From Neoroseomonas eburnea (lineage in GTDB: Bacteria; Pseudomonadota; Alphaproteobacteria; Acetobacterales; Acetobacteraceae): a stretch of DNA of 64,000 nucleotides. Made by a program: the position numbers and the translations under genes. How positions within the stretch are numbered: position 1 is the stretch's first letter; every line of letters starts with the position of its first letter. The notes under the pieces are model-generated. The model searched no databases, was not told where the DNA came from, and worked only from the letters and a program-made list of their open reading frames with translations. Shown here in pieces: positions 1 through 9,229 of the stretch. Location: NCBI RefSeq assembly GCF_018129005.1, contig NZ_JAAEDL010000023.1, positions 1-64,000 on the forward strand. Direction: 5' to 3'.

Positions 1-123
1 ATAGGTGGCGGCGTGTCATCCACACCCAGAATCACACCGCCCCGAGCCGATGCAAGCGGATCAGATTCGCGCCTATGGGGCAGAGCCCCTCTCGGAAGCG
101 CCTTCAGCCGCCCGTCCTGTCCG
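1..123. other. Left-edge intergenic stretch with a partial hairpin repeat
   Basis: No gene is visible before the dinB stop codon. Around positions 74-96 there is a GGGGCAGAGCCCCTCTCGGAA-like segment. It matches the distal end of the multi-hairpin repeat seen in full near 14,694 and 40,378 (GGGGCGGCGCCCCTCTCGGAA there). It therefore looks like a worn copy of that repeat lying just 3' of dinB, consistent with the repeat's habit of sitting at gene ends. Confidence 0.4.
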
Positions 124-1392
124 TCACTCCTCCCGCCCCTTCCTCAGCCCGCGCCCCTTCACCACCGCCGCCTCGCCGAACTTCGCCCGCAGCGCCTCGA
201 CTGCCGCCCAGCGCGCCGCGCGCTTCGGCGCCTCCGGGTCCGCGAGGTCGCCGCGGTCCGCCTCCGCTGCCGGCGCCAGCGGCTGCGCGCCGATGCCGAT
301 GAGTCGAAAGGCGGTGCCATCGGCTTCCTTCGCGAGCATCGGACGCGCGGCGGCGAACAGCACGTCCGGCAGGCGCGTCGGCTGCGGCAGCCGGGTCGCG
401 CGGGTGCGCGTCGCGAAGGCGGCGGTCTTGAGCTTCAGCGTGACGCCGGCGGCAGCGAGCTCCTTCTCCTTCAGCCGGCGCGCGAGCTTCTCGCACAGGC
501 GCCATAGCGGCGCCTCCAGCGCGTCCTGCGCGGCGATGTCGGTCTCGAAGGTGGTCTCGGCACTGATGCTCTTCGTCTCGCGGTCGGGATTGACGCGGCG
601 TGTGTCCTCCCCGCGCGCGCGGGCAGCGAGCGAGGCCCCGTCCTCGCCGAAGCGCTGCATTGCCTCGCGCGGCGACAGGGCTGCCAACTGGCCGAGCGTC
701 GAGAAGCCCGCCGTCTGAAGGCGCTTCGCCAGCGCGGGTCCGACGCCCGGCAGCAGGGAGACCGGCTGCGGCGCCAGCCAGGCCGCCGCCTCCGTCGCGC
801 CGATCACCGCGAAGCCGCGCGGCTTGTCGCGCTCCGCCGCGAGTTTCGCCATCAACCGGTTCGCCGCGAGGCCGATCGAGACGGTAACGCCGACCTCCTT
901 CTCCACCGCCAGCGCGAAGCGCGCCAGCACCACCGCGGGCGGGGCGCCGTGCAGCGCCTCGGTGCCCGCGAGGTCGAGCACCGCCTCGTCGATCGAGAGC
1001 GGCTGCACGAGCGGCGTCAGCGCCTCCATCATGGTGCGGATGCGCCGGCCCTCGTGCACGTATTTCGCCATCTCGGGCTTGATCACCACGGCGTCCGGGC
1101 AGGCGGCGAGCGCCTTGAACATCGGCATGGCGCTGCGCACGCCGCGGGTGCGCGCAATGTAGCAGCAGGCGGAGACGACGCCGCGCTTTCCACCGCCGAC
1201 GATGACCGGCCTGGTCAGCAGTTCCGGCCGGTCGCGCTTCTCGACGCTGGCGTAGAAGGCGTCGCAGTCGATATGCGCGACGGTCAGCCGGAACAGGTCG
1301 GCATGCGCGACGACGCGGCGCGACCCGCAGGAGGGGCAGCGCACGAAGGCGGCCTCGGCATGGCGCAGGCAATCGCGGCAGAGCGCCGGCAT
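124..1392 (-). CDS. dinB: DNA polymerase IV (Y-family translesion polymerase) with N-terminal zinc ribbon
   Basis: Error-prone Y-family polymerase of 422 residues that extends primers past damaged bases. The palm motif HIDCDAFYASVE gives metal ligand Asp42, and PLSIDEA gives Asp135 and Glu136. By alignment with E. coli DinB, Tyr47 sits at the steric-gate position that excludes ribonucleotides. Helix-hairpin-helix (LLPGVGPALAKRL) and little-finger domains follow. About 34 extra N-terminal residues hold Cys5, Cys8, Cys19 and Cys22 in two CxxC pairs, a likely zinc ribbon of the kind found in some alphaproteobacterial DinB proteins. No clear beta-clamp motif is visible at the C-terminus, which ends in basic residues. 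It is followed by a repeat remnant at the window edge. Confidence 0.95.
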   Translation of the reverse strand: MPALCRDCLRHAEAAFVRCPSCGSRRVVAHADLFRLTVAHIDCDAFYASVEKRDRPELLTRPVIVGGGKRGVVSACCYIARTRGVRSAMPMFKALAACPDAVVIKPEMAKYVHEGRRIRTMMEALTPLVQPLSIDEAVLDLAGTEALHGAPPAVVLARFALAVEKEVGVTVSIGLAANRLMAKLAAERDKPRGFAVIGATEAAAWLAPQPVSLLPGVGPALAKRLQTAGFSTLGQLAALSPREAMQRFGEDGASLAARARGEDTRRVNPDRETKSISAETTFETDIAAQDALEAPLWRLCEKLARRLKEKELAAAGVTLKLKTAAFATRTRATRLPQPTRLPDVLFAAARPMLAKEADGTAFRLIGIGAQPLAPAAEADRGDLADPEAPKRAARWAAVEALRAKFGEAAVVKGRGLRKGREE

Positions 1393-1396
1393 GGCG

Positions 1397-1786
1397 CTAT
1401 CGTCGCACGAGGAACGGCAGTGCCGCCATCCAGAGCAGGAGGGGCAGCATGGCCGCGCGTTCCGCCATGCTGCGCGGGGCGCGTCCGGCGGCGAGGCCGC
1501 TGGCTTCGAAGGCCAGGCCGAGCGCGGCCTCCAGCAACAGCACCAGCGCGACGCCGACCGCCGCGGTCGTGCCGCGCGCCATGCGCCCGGCCGGCCGCGG
1601 CAGCCGCCCGGCCGCGATCCACGCCGCGGGCCAGAGCAGCGCCGCCATCACCGCGGCCTCCGCCAGCGCCGCGGCCATGCCGCCGAGGCGCGGTGCCAGC
1701 ACCAGTTCCCGCACCGGACCGAGCACCGTGCCCAGCACGAAGGCGAGCGCGGCGTAGAGCGCCCCGGCGCCGGCCGCCGCGCTCAT
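1397..1786 (-). CDS. Small hydrophobic membrane protein, unknown function
   Basis: A 129-residue protein with about four hydrophobic segments (near residues 8-28, 36-60, 73-95 and 108-127) separated by short Arg-rich loops. No family is recognised with certainty. Its ATG overlaps the stop codon of the ROK kinase by four bases (ATGA), and it ends a few bases before dinB, so it is the middle gene of a tight minus-strand trio. The longer open frame upstream of this ATG only reads across the kinase gene and is arginine-rich, so the short form is preferred. Confidence 0.7.
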   Translation of the reverse strand: MSAAAGAGALYAALAFVLGTVLGPVRELVLAPRLGGMAAALAEAAVMAALLWPAAWIAAGRLPRPAGRMARGTTAAVGVALVLLLEAALGLAFEASGLAAGRAPRSMAERAAMLPLLLWMAALPFLVRR

Positions 1787-2673
1787 CCGGCATCCCACAG
1801 CCGCGCGGCGCCGAAGACGCCGGAGGAATCGCCATGGCGCGCCCGCACGATCGGCGTGCGGGCCACGTCGCCGAAGACGTGGCGGGCCATGATGGGCGGC
1901 ACGTCGCGGTAAAGGTGGTCCATGTTGGACAGCCCGCCGCCGAGCACGACCACGTCCGGATCGAGGATGTTCGCGATCATGCCGAGGGCGCGCGCCAGCC
2001 GGTCCGTGTGCCGCGCCAGTGCCGCGGCGGCCTGCGCGTCGCCGGCGGCGGCGCGTCCGGGCAGCCGACCCGCGTCGCGCGCGCCGGGACCGTCGCAATC
2101 GGCGGCCAGGCCGGGGCCGGAGAGGTAGGTTTCGAGGCAGCCATGCCGGCCGCACCAGCAGCGGGGGCCGGGGAACTCGGCCGGCATCATCCAGGGCAGC
2201 GGCGTGTGGCCCCATTCGCCGCCGGTGCCGTTCGGCCCGTCCAGGATGCGGCCGGAACTGACGATGCCGCCGCCGACGCCGGTGCCGAGGATGACCGCGA
2301 AGACGGTGCGATGGCCCGACCCCGCGCCATCGGCGGCTTCGCTCATGGCCAGGCAGTTGGCGTCGTTGGTGACGCGTACCTTCTGGCCCAGCGCGGCTTC
2401 CAGGTCCTTGTCCAGCGGGTGGCCGTTCAGCTCCTGCGAATTGGCGTTGCGCACGAGGCCCGTGGCCGGGCTGAGGCTGCCGGGAATACCGACGCCGATG
2501 GTACCGCGCTTACCGGTCTCGCGCTCGGCGCCATGCACAAGGGCGGCGATCGCCTCGATCAGGTCGGGGTAGCCTGGCGGCGTGGGCACCCGCCTTCGCA
2601 GCCGCACCGCGCCGTTGCGGTCCAGTGCCGCGATCTCGATCTTCGTTCCGCCCAGGTCGATTCCGTACCGCAT
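1783..2673 (-). CDS. ROK-family sugar kinase (fructokinase/Mak-like)
   Basis: ATP-dependent hexose kinase of 296 residues in the ROK branch of the ASKHA superfamily. The N-terminal phosphate-binding loop DLGGTK is at residues 6-11, and the likely catalytic base is Asp104 in TNDANC. The ROK signature ExGH is Glu153-His156, followed by the zinc-binding cysteines 172, 174 and 179 in CWCGRHGCLE. The GGEWGHTPLPW context resembles manno(fructo)kinase Mak more than NagK or glucokinase, but the substrate cannot be fixed from sequence. It is the first gene of a minus-strand trio with the small membrane protein and dinB, an association with no obvious metabolic logic. Confidence 0.88.
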   Translation of the reverse strand: MRYGIDLGGTKIEIAALDRNGAVRLRRRVPTPPGYPDLIEAIAALVHGAERETGKRGTIGVGIPGSLSPATGLVRNANSQELNGHPLDKDLEAALGQKVRVTNDANCLAMSEAADGAGSGHRTVFAVILGTGVGGGIVSSGRILDGPNGTGGEWGHTPLPWMMPAEFPGPRCWCGRHGCLETYLSGPGLAADCDGPGARDAGRLPGRAAAGDAQAAAALARHTDRLARALGMIANILDPDVVVLGGGLSNMDHLYRDVPPIMARHVFGDVARTPIVRARHGDSSGVFGAARLWDAG

Positions 2674-2747
2674 GCCTCCAGGGTGGTCGGCGCCTGCTCG
2701 CGCCGCAACCCTGGACGCCGCCGCGCCGGGGTGCTGGACTCCTGTCC

Positions 2748-2987
2748 ATGAGCGATACCCTGCTCGACGTGAAGGGCCTGACCTGTCCGCTGCCCGTGCT
2801 CAAGGCCAACAAGGCGCTACGTGGCCTGCCGGCGGGGGCGCGGCTGACGGTGCTCGCCACCGATCCGGCCTCGGTCGCGGATTTCCGCGCCTTCTGCAAG
2901 GAGACGGGGCACGCGCTGGTTGCCTTCGGGGAGGAAGCCGGCGCCTATCGCTTCGTCATCCGCAAGCGCGAGGACCCGCCGGGGTGA
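2748..2987 (+). CDS. TusA/SirA-like sulfur carrier protein
   Basis: A 79-residue TusA-fold protein. The family signature GLTCPLPVLK is present, with the sulfur-carrying Cys13 followed by Pro14. Such proteins relay persulfide sulfur for tRNA thiolation, cofactor synthesis or sulfur oxidation. The second half (DPASVADFRAFCKETGH) is the usual alpha/beta sandwich. The ATG shown gives the full family length. Its stop codon overlaps the GTG of the deacetylase-family gene (GTGA), so the two are probably co-translated. Which sulfur pathway it serves is not shown by neighbours. Confidence 0.88.
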   Translation: MSDTLLDVKGLTCPLPVLKANKALRGLPAGARLTVLATDPASVADFRAFCKETGHALVAFGEEAGAYRFVIRKREDPPG

Positions 2988-3913
2988 GCGTTCTTCTCCT
3001 GACCCATCGCGCCTGCCTGCATCACGACCCCGGCCCGCACCACCCGGAGTGCCCGGACCGGCTGCGCGCCGTGCTGAAGGCCCTGGATGCCGGCGAATTC
3101 GCCGACCTGATCCGCGACCAGGCGCCGCTCGCGACGGTGGAACAACTCACCCGCGTGCACCCGGAGAACTACGTCTCCGCCATCCTGGCGATCCGGCCGG
3201 AGCCGGATGACCGCGTGCCGCTCGATGGCGACACCATCATGTCCTGGGGGAGCGCCGAGGCCGCGCTGCGGTCTGCCGGCGCCGCGGTGGCGGCGGTGGA
3301 TGCGGTGATGAAGGGCGAGGTCCGCCGCGCCTTCTGCGCCACCCGCCCGCCCGGGCATCACTGCGAGCCCGCCCGCCCGATGGGATTCTGCCTGTTCGCG
3401 AATGCCGCCGTCGCGGCGCGCCACGCCCAGGCGGAACACGGCGCCAAGCGCGTCGCGGTGGTGGATTTCGACGTCCACCACGGCAACGGCACCCAGGCCT
3501 GCTTCGAGACGGACGGCTCGCTGTTCTATGCGAGCAGCCACCAATGGCCGCTCTATCCCGGCACCGGCGATGCGAACGAGCATGGCGTCGGCAATATCCT
3601 CAACGTGCCGCTGCCGCCGGGGGCGGATGGCATGGCCTTCCGCGCCGCCTGGGGGGATCAGATCATTCCCGCCCTCGAAGCCTTCGCCCCGGACCTGCTG
3701 GTGATCTCGGCGGGCTTCGACGCCCATGCGGCCGACCCGCTGGCGCAGCTTCGCGTGCGGGAGGCCGATTTCGCCTGGGTGACGGAGGCGCTCTGCGCCA
3801 TGGCGGAACGGCGCTGCGGCGGGCGCGTCGTCTCCCTGCTCGAAGGGGGCTACGACCTCGATGCGCTGGGGCGCTGCACCGCGGCACATGTCAGGGCGCT
3901 GATGCGGGCATGA
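2984..3913 (+). CDS. Histone deacetylase-family (acetylpolyamine/acetoin utilisation-like) amidohydrolase
   Basis: Zinc-dependent deacetylase-fold hydrolase of 309 residues from a GTG start. The His pair of RPPGHH is residues 125-126. Zinc ligands are Asp163 and His165 in DFDVHHGNGT and Asp246 in SAGFDAH; LLEGGYDLDAL near 286-296 closes the pocket. Bacterial members deacetylate polyamines or other small amides, and no histone role is implied. In many alphaproteobacteria this gene directly precedes xseB-ispA-dxs; here a solute-receptor gene lies between. Confidence 0.92.
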   Translation: MSVLLLTHRACLHHDPGPHHPECPDRLRAVLKALDAGEFADLIRDQAPLATVEQLTRVHPENYVSAILAIRPEPDDRVPLDGDTIMSWGSAEAALRSAGAAVAAVDAVMKGEVRRAFCATRPPGHHCEPARPMGFCLFANAAVAARHAQAEHGAKRVAVVDFDVHHGNGTQACFETDGSLFYASSHQWPLYPGTGDANEHGVGNILNVPLPPGADGMAFRAAWGDQIIPALEAFAPDLLVISAGFDAHAADPLAQLRVREADFAWVTEALCAMAERRCGGRVVSLLEGGYDLDALGRCTAAHVRALMRA

Positions 3914-4006
3914 CAGGGGCGGGAGCGGGGGCCTCCGTGGCGATGCCACTTGCCCCCGGTCCTGCCCCGGCCCTATCAGCGCGCCGTGATCCGGGAAGGA
4001 GACGCC

Positions 4007-4972
4007 ATGAACCGCCGCGCCCTGCTGGCCGCCCTGCCGGCTGCCGCCCTGCTGCCTGCCGCCGCCGGCGCCCAGGCCTGGCCCGATGCGCCCATCCGCG
4101 CCATCGTTCCCTTCGCCCCGGGCTCGGCCACCGACACCGTCTCCCGCGTCCTGGCCGACGGCATGCGTCCGACGCTCGGACAACCCGTGGTGGTGGAGAA
4201 CCGGGCCGGCGCCAATGGCCTCATCGGTGCCGAGGCCGTCGCCCGCGCTGCCCCGGACGGCAACACGGTGCTGATCGGCACCAATTCCACCAATGCCGCG
4301 GCGAATGCGCTCTTCCGCCGCGTCCCCTTCGACATGGAGAACGGCTTCATCCCCGTCTCCACCATCGCCACCGTGCCGCTGCTGGTGGCGGTGAAGGCGG
4401 ACAGCCCCTACCGCACGCTGGCCGAACTGATCGCCGCGGCCAAGGCGCGGCCGGAAGCGATCACCTTCGCCTCGGCGTCGTCGTCGCAGCGCGTCGCGAC
4501 GGAATCGCTGGCGGCGATGGCCGGCATCAAGATGCTGCACGTGCCCTATCGTTCCTCGCCGCTCGCGGTGCAGGATGTGCTGAGCGGGCGCGTGGACCTG
4601 TTCATCGCCGACCAGGCGGTGATCCTGCCGCAAGCCCAGGCCGGCGCCCTGCGCATCCTCGCTGTCACCTCCGGTCAGCGTTCCGCCGCGGTGCCGGAGG
4701 TCCCGACGGTGCGGGAAGCAGGCGGCCTGCCGGACTACGAGGTGATCGCCTGGTTCGCCCTTTTCGTGCCCGCCGGCACGGCGGCCGACCGCGTCGCGCG
4801 GCTCAACCGGGCGGTGGTCGCCTCCCTCGAACTGCCGGAGACGCGCCAGCGCCTCGGCACCTTCGGCATGGCCATCCGCCCCTCCACCCCGGAGGAGGCG
4901 GTGGCCTTCGTCCGCGCGGAGACGGTGAAGTGGACCAATGCCATTCGCCAGGCCGGCATCGAGCCCGAATAG
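4007..4972 (+). CDS. Tripartite tricarboxylate transporter receptor (Bug family), orphan
   Basis: Periplasmic solute-binding protein of 321 residues. The first 24 residues (MNRRALLAALPAAALLPAAAGA) are a signal peptide, possibly Tat-like. The mature part shows Bug-family landmarks: WPDAPIRAIVPFAPGSATD, VVVENRAGANGLIG, the VPYRSSPLAVQDVLSGRVDL stretch and a late VPTVREAGG. Bug proteins capture carboxylates or other small acids for TctAB-type carriers. A GGAAGGA ribosome site precedes the chosen ATG. No TctA or TctB gene is in the window, so it must use carriers encoded elsewhere or act as a sensor. It interrupts the usual deacetylase-xseB spacing. Confidence 0.93.
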   Translation: MNRRALLAALPAAALLPAAAGAQAWPDAPIRAIVPFAPGSATDTVSRVLADGMRPTLGQPVVVENRAGANGLIGAEAVARAAPDGNTVLIGTNSTNAAANALFRRVPFDMENGFIPVSTIATVPLLVAVKADSPYRTLAELIAAAKARPEAITFASASSSQRVATESLAAMAGIKMLHVPYRSSPLAVQDVLSGRVDLFIADQAVILPQAQAGALRILAVTSGQRSAAVPEVPTVREAGGLPDYEVIAWFALFVPAGTAADRVARLNRAVVASLELPETRQRLGTFGMAIRPSTPEEAVAFVRAETVKWTNAIRQAGIEPE

Positions 4973-5006
4973 CTCCCGGCCCGGATGGCTGGTAAAGTGG
5001 CCTGAC

Positions 5007-5264
5007 ATGGCCAGGACATCCAAGTCGGAGGGCGAGATTCCCTCCGACATCGAAACCCTCACCTTCGAGCAGGCGCTCGCCGAGCTCGAAGGCATCGTGA
5101 AGGCGCTGGAAAGCGGGCAGGGGGCATTGGAGGCCTCGGTCACCGCCTACCAGCGCGGCGCGGCGCTGCGCGCCCATTGCGAACGCAAGCTCGCGGAAGC
5201 CGAGCAGAAGGTGCAGGCCATCGTCGAGGGCCCGTCCGGCCTCACCCTCAGGGACGTGGAATAG
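5007..5264 (+). CDS. xseB: Exodeoxyribonuclease VII small subunit
   Basis: An 85-residue protein matching the usual size of XseB, which pairs in several copies with XseA to form the single-strand exonuclease ExoVII. The core TFEQALAELEGIVKALESGQ followed by LEASVTAYQRGAALRAHCERKL is the family's helical hairpin. The chosen ATG gives a normal length. It lies three bases before the ispA start, in the standard alphaproteobacterial xseB-ispA-dxs order. The large subunit is not in the window, which is typical. Confidence 0.95.
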   Translation: MARTSKSEGEIPSDIETLTFEQALAELEGIVKALESGQGALEASVTAYQRGAALRAHCERKLAEAEQKVQAIVEGPSGLTLRDVE

Positions 5265-5267
5265 GTC

Positions 5268-6188
5268 ATGGACACCCCCCCGGCCGCGGCCTCCGACGAG
5301 GCCCTGCGCGCCGCCATGGCCGAGGCGGCAGCCGAGATCGACGCCGCGCTGGACGTGCTGATCCCGCGCCCCGAGGGGCCCGAGTCCCGGCTATTCGAGG
5401 CCATGCGCCACGCCGCCATTGGCGGCGGCAAGCGCCTGCGCGGCTTCCTGGTGCTGGAAGGCGCCCGCCAGTTCGGCGTCGGGCGCGATTCGGCCCTGCG
5501 TGCGGCCGCGGCGGTCGAGATGCTGCACGCCTATTCGCTGGTGCATGATGACCTGCCCTGCATGGACGACGACGACCTGCGCCGCGGCAAGCCGACCGTC
5601 CACAAGGCTTTCGACGAGGCGACGGCGGTGCTCGCCGGCGACGCGTTGCAGGCCAACGCCTTCTATGCCCTGGCCGAGCCCGAGACGCATGCCGACCCGG
5701 CGGTGCGGGCCGAGCTCTGCCGCGGCCTGGCGCGGGCGGCTGGCCCGCGCGGCATGTGCGGCGGGCAGATGCTCGACATGCTGGCCGGGGAAGCCGGCGG
5801 CCCGCTCGAGGAAGCCGAGATCGGCCGGCTCCAGCTCCTCAAGACCGGCAAGCTGATCGAGTTCGCGGCCGAGGCCGGTGCCATCCTCGGCAAGGCGCCG
5901 CCGCAGCTTCGGCACGCCTTCGCCGCCTATGGCCGCGACCTCGGCGCCGCCTTCCAGATCGCCGACGACCTGCTGGATGCAACCGCCTCGGCCGAGGAGG
6001 CCGGCAAGCGCACCGGCAAGGATGCCGAGGCCGGCAAGGCGACACTGGTCGGGCTGCTCGGCATCCCGCGCGCGCGCCTGCACGCGGAAAGACTTGCGGC
6101 GCAGGCCGCCGCGCATCTGGACGCCCTGGGCGGGCGTGCCGATCTGTTGAGGGCGCTCGCGGACTACGCGATCGCGCGGAGGAGCTGA
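5268..6188 (+). CDS. ispA: Farnesyl diphosphate synthase (short-chain polyprenyl synthase)
   Basis: Condenses isopentenyl diphosphate with DMAPP and then GPP to give farnesyl diphosphate. The protein has 306 residues. The first Asp-rich motif is DDLPCMD (Asp94-Asp100), the second is DDLLD (Asp233-Asp237), and GGGKRLRG near 52-59 binds the diphosphate. The product class is inferred from IspA-like length and context. The stop codon overlaps the dxs start by one base (TGATG), so precursor synthesis and condensation are translationally coupled. Confidence 0.95.
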   Translation: MDTPPAAASDEALRAAMAEAAAEIDAALDVLIPRPEGPESRLFEAMRHAAIGGGKRLRGFLVLEGARQFGVGRDSALRAAAAVEMLHAYSLVHDDLPCMDDDDLRRGKPTVHKAFDEATAVLAGDALQANAFYALAEPETHADPAVRAELCRGLARAAGPRGMCGGQMLDMLAGEAGGPLEEAEIGRLQLLKTGKLIEFAAEAGAILGKAPPQLRHAFAAYGRDLGAAFQIADDLLDATASAEEAGKRTGKDAEAGKATLVGLLGIPRARLHAERLAAQAAAHLDALGGRADLLRALADYAIARRS

Positions 6189-8107
6189 TGACCCGCCCCG
6201 CCACCCCCCTGCTGGACCGCGTGAGCGTGCCGGCCGACCTGCGCAATCTCTCCGCCGACCAGCTCAAGCGCCTGGCCGAGGAATTGCGCGCGGAGACGAT
6301 CGACGCCGTCTCCGTCACCGGCGGGCATCTCGGCGCCTCGCTCGGGGTGGTCGAGCTGACGGTCGCGATCCATGCGGTGTTCGAGACGCCGCGCGACCGC
6401 CTGATCTGGGATGTCGGCCACCAGGCCTACCCGCACAAGATCCTGACCGGGCGGCGCGACCGCATCCGCACCCTGCGCCAGGGCGGCGGGCTGTCCGGCT
6501 TCACACGGCGGTCGGAATCCGAATACGACCCCTTCGGCGCGGCGCATTCCTCGACCTCGATCTCCGCCGGCCTCGGCATGGCGGTGGCACGCGACCTCAA
6601 GGGCGACGACCGCAACGTCATCGCCGTGATCGGCGACGGCGCGATGAGCGCCGGCATGGCCTATGAGGCGATGAACAATGCCGGCGCGTCGAAGGCCAAC
6701 CTGATCGTCGTCCTCAACGACAACGACATGTCCATCGCGCCGCCGGTCGGCGCGATGTCCGCCTATCTCTCGCGCCTGATCTCCTCGCGCCCTTTCCTCA
6801 GTCTGCGTGAGCTGATGGCACGCGTCGCGCGGCGCTTCCCCGCGCCGCTCGAACGCGCGGCGCGGCGCGCCGACGAATACGCCCGCGGCCTGCTGACCGG
6901 CGGCACGCTGTTCGAGGAGCTGGGCTTCTACTATGTCGGCCCGGTGGACGGGCACAGCCTCGACCACCTGCTGCCGGTGCTGCGCAACCTGCGCGACACT
7001 GACCATACCGGGCCGATCCTGCTGCATGTCGTGACCCAGAAGGGCAAGGGCTATGCGCCGGCGGAGGCCTCCGCCGACAAGTACCACGGCGTGCAGAAGT
7101 TCAACGTCATCACCGGCGAACAGGCCAAGGCCCCGCCCGGCCCGCCTTCCTTCACCAAGGTCTTCGCCAATGCGCTGATCGCCGAGGCCGAGGCCGATGA
7201 GCGCATCGTCGCCATCAACGCCGCCATGCCCTCCGGCACCGGCCTTGATCTGTTCGGCAAGCGCTTCCCGAAGCGCTGCTTCGATGTCGGCATCGCCGAA
7301 CAGCACGCCGTCACCTTCGCCGCCGGCATGGCGACGGAAGGGATGAAGCCCTTCTGCGCCATCTATTCCACCTTCCTCCAGCGCGGCTACGACCAGGTGG
7401 TGCATGACGTCGTGCTGCAATCCCTGCCGGTGCGGCTTGCCATGGATCGCGCCGGGCTGGTCGGCGCCGATGGCGCGACGCATGCGGGCGCCTTCGACAT
7501 CGCCTATCTCGGCTGCCTGCCGAACATCGTGCTGATGGCCGCAGCCGACGAGGTCGAGCTGATGCACATGGTCGCCACGGCGACGGCGATCGACGACCGC
7601 CCCTCCGCCTTCCGCTATCCGCGCGGGGAGGGCTTCGGGCTCGACCTGCCGGCGCGCGGCTCGGTACTGGAGATCGGCAAGGGCCGCATCCTGCGCGAGG
7701 GCGGTTCCATCGCCATCCTCTCCTACGGCGCGCGCCTGCAGGAATGCCTGAAGGCGGCGGAGGAACTCGCGACACATGGCCTGTCCTGCACCGTCGCCGA
7801 TGCGCGCTTCGCCAAGCCGCTCGACACCGCCCTGGTGGAGCGCCTGGCGCGCGAGCACGAGGTGTTGATCACCATCGAGGAAGGCTCGATGCTGGGCTTC
7901 GGCGCCATCGTCATGCAGCATCTCGCATTGCGCGGCCTGCTCGATTCCGGGCTGAAGATCCGCCCGATGTGCCTGCCCGACCGGCTGATCGAGCACGATT
8001 CGCCACGCAAGCAGTACGACGACGCCGGGCTGAACGCGCCGCATATCGTGGCGACGGCGCTCGCGGCGCTGGGACATCAGGCGAGCCAGCGGCCGGCCCG
8101 GGCCTGA
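6188..8107 (+). CDS. dxs: 1-deoxy-D-xylulose-5-phosphate synthase
   Basis: First committed enzyme of the MEP isoprenoid pathway, joining pyruvate and glyceraldehyde-3-phosphate with thiamine diphosphate; 639 residues, normal for the family. His47 (GGHLGAS) and His78 (DVGHQAY) are conserved active-site residues. The thiamine motif GDGAMSAG starts at 149 and ends with an Asn-rich LNDNDMSI segment. The cofactor-activating Glu is in [10 protein letters not shown], and the C-terminal part is transketolase-C-like. The start overlaps the ispA stop. A run of 12 G residues follows the stop codon by about 10 bases. Confidence 0.97.
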   Translation: MTRPATPLLDRVSVPADLRNLSADQLKRLAEELRAETIDAVSVTGGHLGASLGVVELTVAIHAVFETPRDRLIWDVGHQAYPHKILTGRRDRIRTLRQGGGLSGFTRRSESEYDPFGAAHSSTSISAGLGMAVARDLKGDDRNVIAVIGDGAMSAGMAYEAMNNAGASKANLIVVLNDNDMSIAPPVGAMSAYLSRLISSRPFLSLRELMARVARRFPAPLERAARRADEYARGLLTGGTLFEELGFYYVGPVDGHSLDHLLPVLRNLRDTDHTGPILLHVVTQKGKGYAPAEASADKYHGVQKFNVITGEQAKAPPGPPSFTKVFANALIAEAEADERIVAINAAMPSGTGLDLFGKRFPKRCFDVGIAEQHAVTFAAGMATEGMKPFCAIYSTFLQRGYDQVVHDVVLQSLPVRLAMDRAGLVGADGATHAGAFDIAYLGCLPNIVLMAAADEVELMHMVATATAIDDRPSAFRYPRGEGFGLDLPARGSVLEIGKGRILREGGSIAILSYGARLQECLKAAEELATHGLSCTVADARFAKPLDTALVERLAREHEVLITIEEGSMLGFGAIVMQHLALRGLLDSGLKIRPMCLPDRLIEHDSPRKQYDDAGLNAPHIVATALAALGHQASQRPARA

Positions 8108-8117
8108 GGCTCCCGGC

Positions 8118-8129
8118 GGGGGGGGGGGG
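8118..8129 (+). repeat. Poly-G tract (12 G)
   Basis: Twelve consecutive G residues in the 104-base gap between dxs and the AraC-type gene. Homopolymers of this length are prone to replication slippage and to sequencing error. It is about 80 bases upstream of the regulator's ATG, so a length change could alter promoter spacing but not a reading frame. Confidence 0.8.
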
Positions 8130-8211
8130 ACGAGCCGCCAAGCTGTTCCCGAGGCCAAATGACAGCTATCTAGGCCTCCTGTCCGGGACAGGGGCCGCCT
8201 CGCCGCACGCG

Positions 8212-9228
8212 ATGAGCACGCAAGTCTTCTCCACGCGCGCCGTGCCGGCCGATCAGCAGCTCGATGCCTGGCGATCCTGGTTCGAGCCGGTCTTCGATGT
8301 CGCCAAGCCCGATGACGGCACCGCGCAGGGCTTCGAGGCCGAGAGCGCGGTCCGCATCCTCGGCGGCGCGGTGTTCAGCCAAGTCACCACGCCGCACATC
8401 CATGCCATCCGGGGCATGCGCAACATCCGGCGGGATCCGGTCGATCACTGGTCGATCACCGTCGGTACGCGCGAAACGAGGCTCACCCTTGCCCGCGGCA
8501 GCCTCGCCGTCCCGGCCTCGACCCCCTTCGTGGTCTGCCTCGGCGAGCCGGTCGAGAGCGAGCGGGAGGCGGATGAGCGTCTCCAGCTCTACCTTCCGCG
8601 GGACCGCTTCGCCTCGCTGGCGCCAGTGCTGGACCAGGCGAGGGGCACGCCGATGCTGGGTCCGACCGGCCGCCTGCTCGCGGACTACCTCCGTCTTCTC
8701 GCGCGGTCGCTGCCCGGTCTTCCGGACGAGGACCTTCCCCGCCTCAGCGAACCCATCCGGGCCATGGTCGCCGCCTGCGTCACCCCCGTGGGCGCCGTTT
8801 CGGAGCTTGCCGCCGAGCAGATGGACCTGACGCGGCTGGAGCAGGTCCGGCAGGCAATTCGCCGGCGGTTGAGCAGCGCGACACTGACAGCCGGCTCGCT
8901 CTGCCGCGAGGTGGGCATGTCGCGCAGCCAGCTCTACCGGCTGCTCGAGGGCGAAGGCGGCGTGATCCACTACATCCAGCGTCTGCGCCTGCAGGCGAGC
9001 CACGCGGTGCTGTCCGATCCCCACGACATGCGACCCATCGCGGCGATCGCCGAAGCCTGCGGCTTCTACGATCCCTCGACCTTCAGCCGGGCCTTCCGGC
9101 GCGAATTCGGCGTCGCGCCATCCGATTTCCGCGTCGCCGCCAGGGTCGGGGCGGCCCCGGCAACGGCCTGGAGGCCGTTGATGGAGGCGGAGACGCGGAG
9201 CCTGGGCGCCTGCCTGCGCGGCTATTGA
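8212..9228 (+). CDS. AraC-family transcriptional regulator with AraC-type ligand-binding N-terminal domain
   Basis: A 338-residue regulator. The N-terminal two thirds resemble the AraC_binding_2-type sensory domain (DHWSITVGTRETRLTLARGSLAVP). Residues from about 220 carry the two helix-turn-helix units: LTAGSLCREVGMSRSQLYRLLEG, then IAAIAEACGFYDPSTFSRAFRREFG. No ligand can be read from the sequence. The gene separates dxs from tlyA, which normally follow each other in this group, so it is probably an insertion into the core block. Its stop is followed at once by a worn copy of the hairpin repeat, which may isolate tlyA transcription. Confidence 0.9.
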   Translation: MSTQVFSTRAVPADQQLDAWRSWFEPVFDVAKPDDGTAQGFEAESAVRILGGAVFSQVTTPHIHAIRGMRNIRRDPVDHWSITVGTRETRLTLARGSLAVPASTPFVVCLGEPVESEREADERLQLYLPRDRFASLAPVLDQARGTPMLGPTGRLLADYLRLLARSLPGLPDEDLPRLSEPIRAMVAACVTPVGAVSELAAEQMDLTRLEQVRQAIRRRLSSATLTAGSLCREVGMSRSQLYRLLEGEGGVIHYIQRLRLQASHAVLSDPHDMRPIAAIAEACGFYDPSTFSRAFRREFGVAPSDFRVAARVGAAPATAWRPLMEAETRSLGACLRGY

Positions 9229-9229
9229 A

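Noticed and set aside
949-2751. A 600-codon plus-strand open frame over dinB and the kinase
   Set aside because: It is antisense to recognised genes and rich in Arg, Ala, Gly and His, which is typical of shadow frames in very GC-rich DNA.
2945-5143. A 732-codon minus-strand frame opposite the deacetylase, receptor and xseB
   Set aside because: Long antisense frames occur opposite almost every gene here; the sequence is His/Gly/Arg-rich with no family motif, and all three sense genes are clear.
6164-8158. A 664-codon frame antisense to dxs
   Set aside because: It mirrors dxs exactly and has no start signal or protein-like character.
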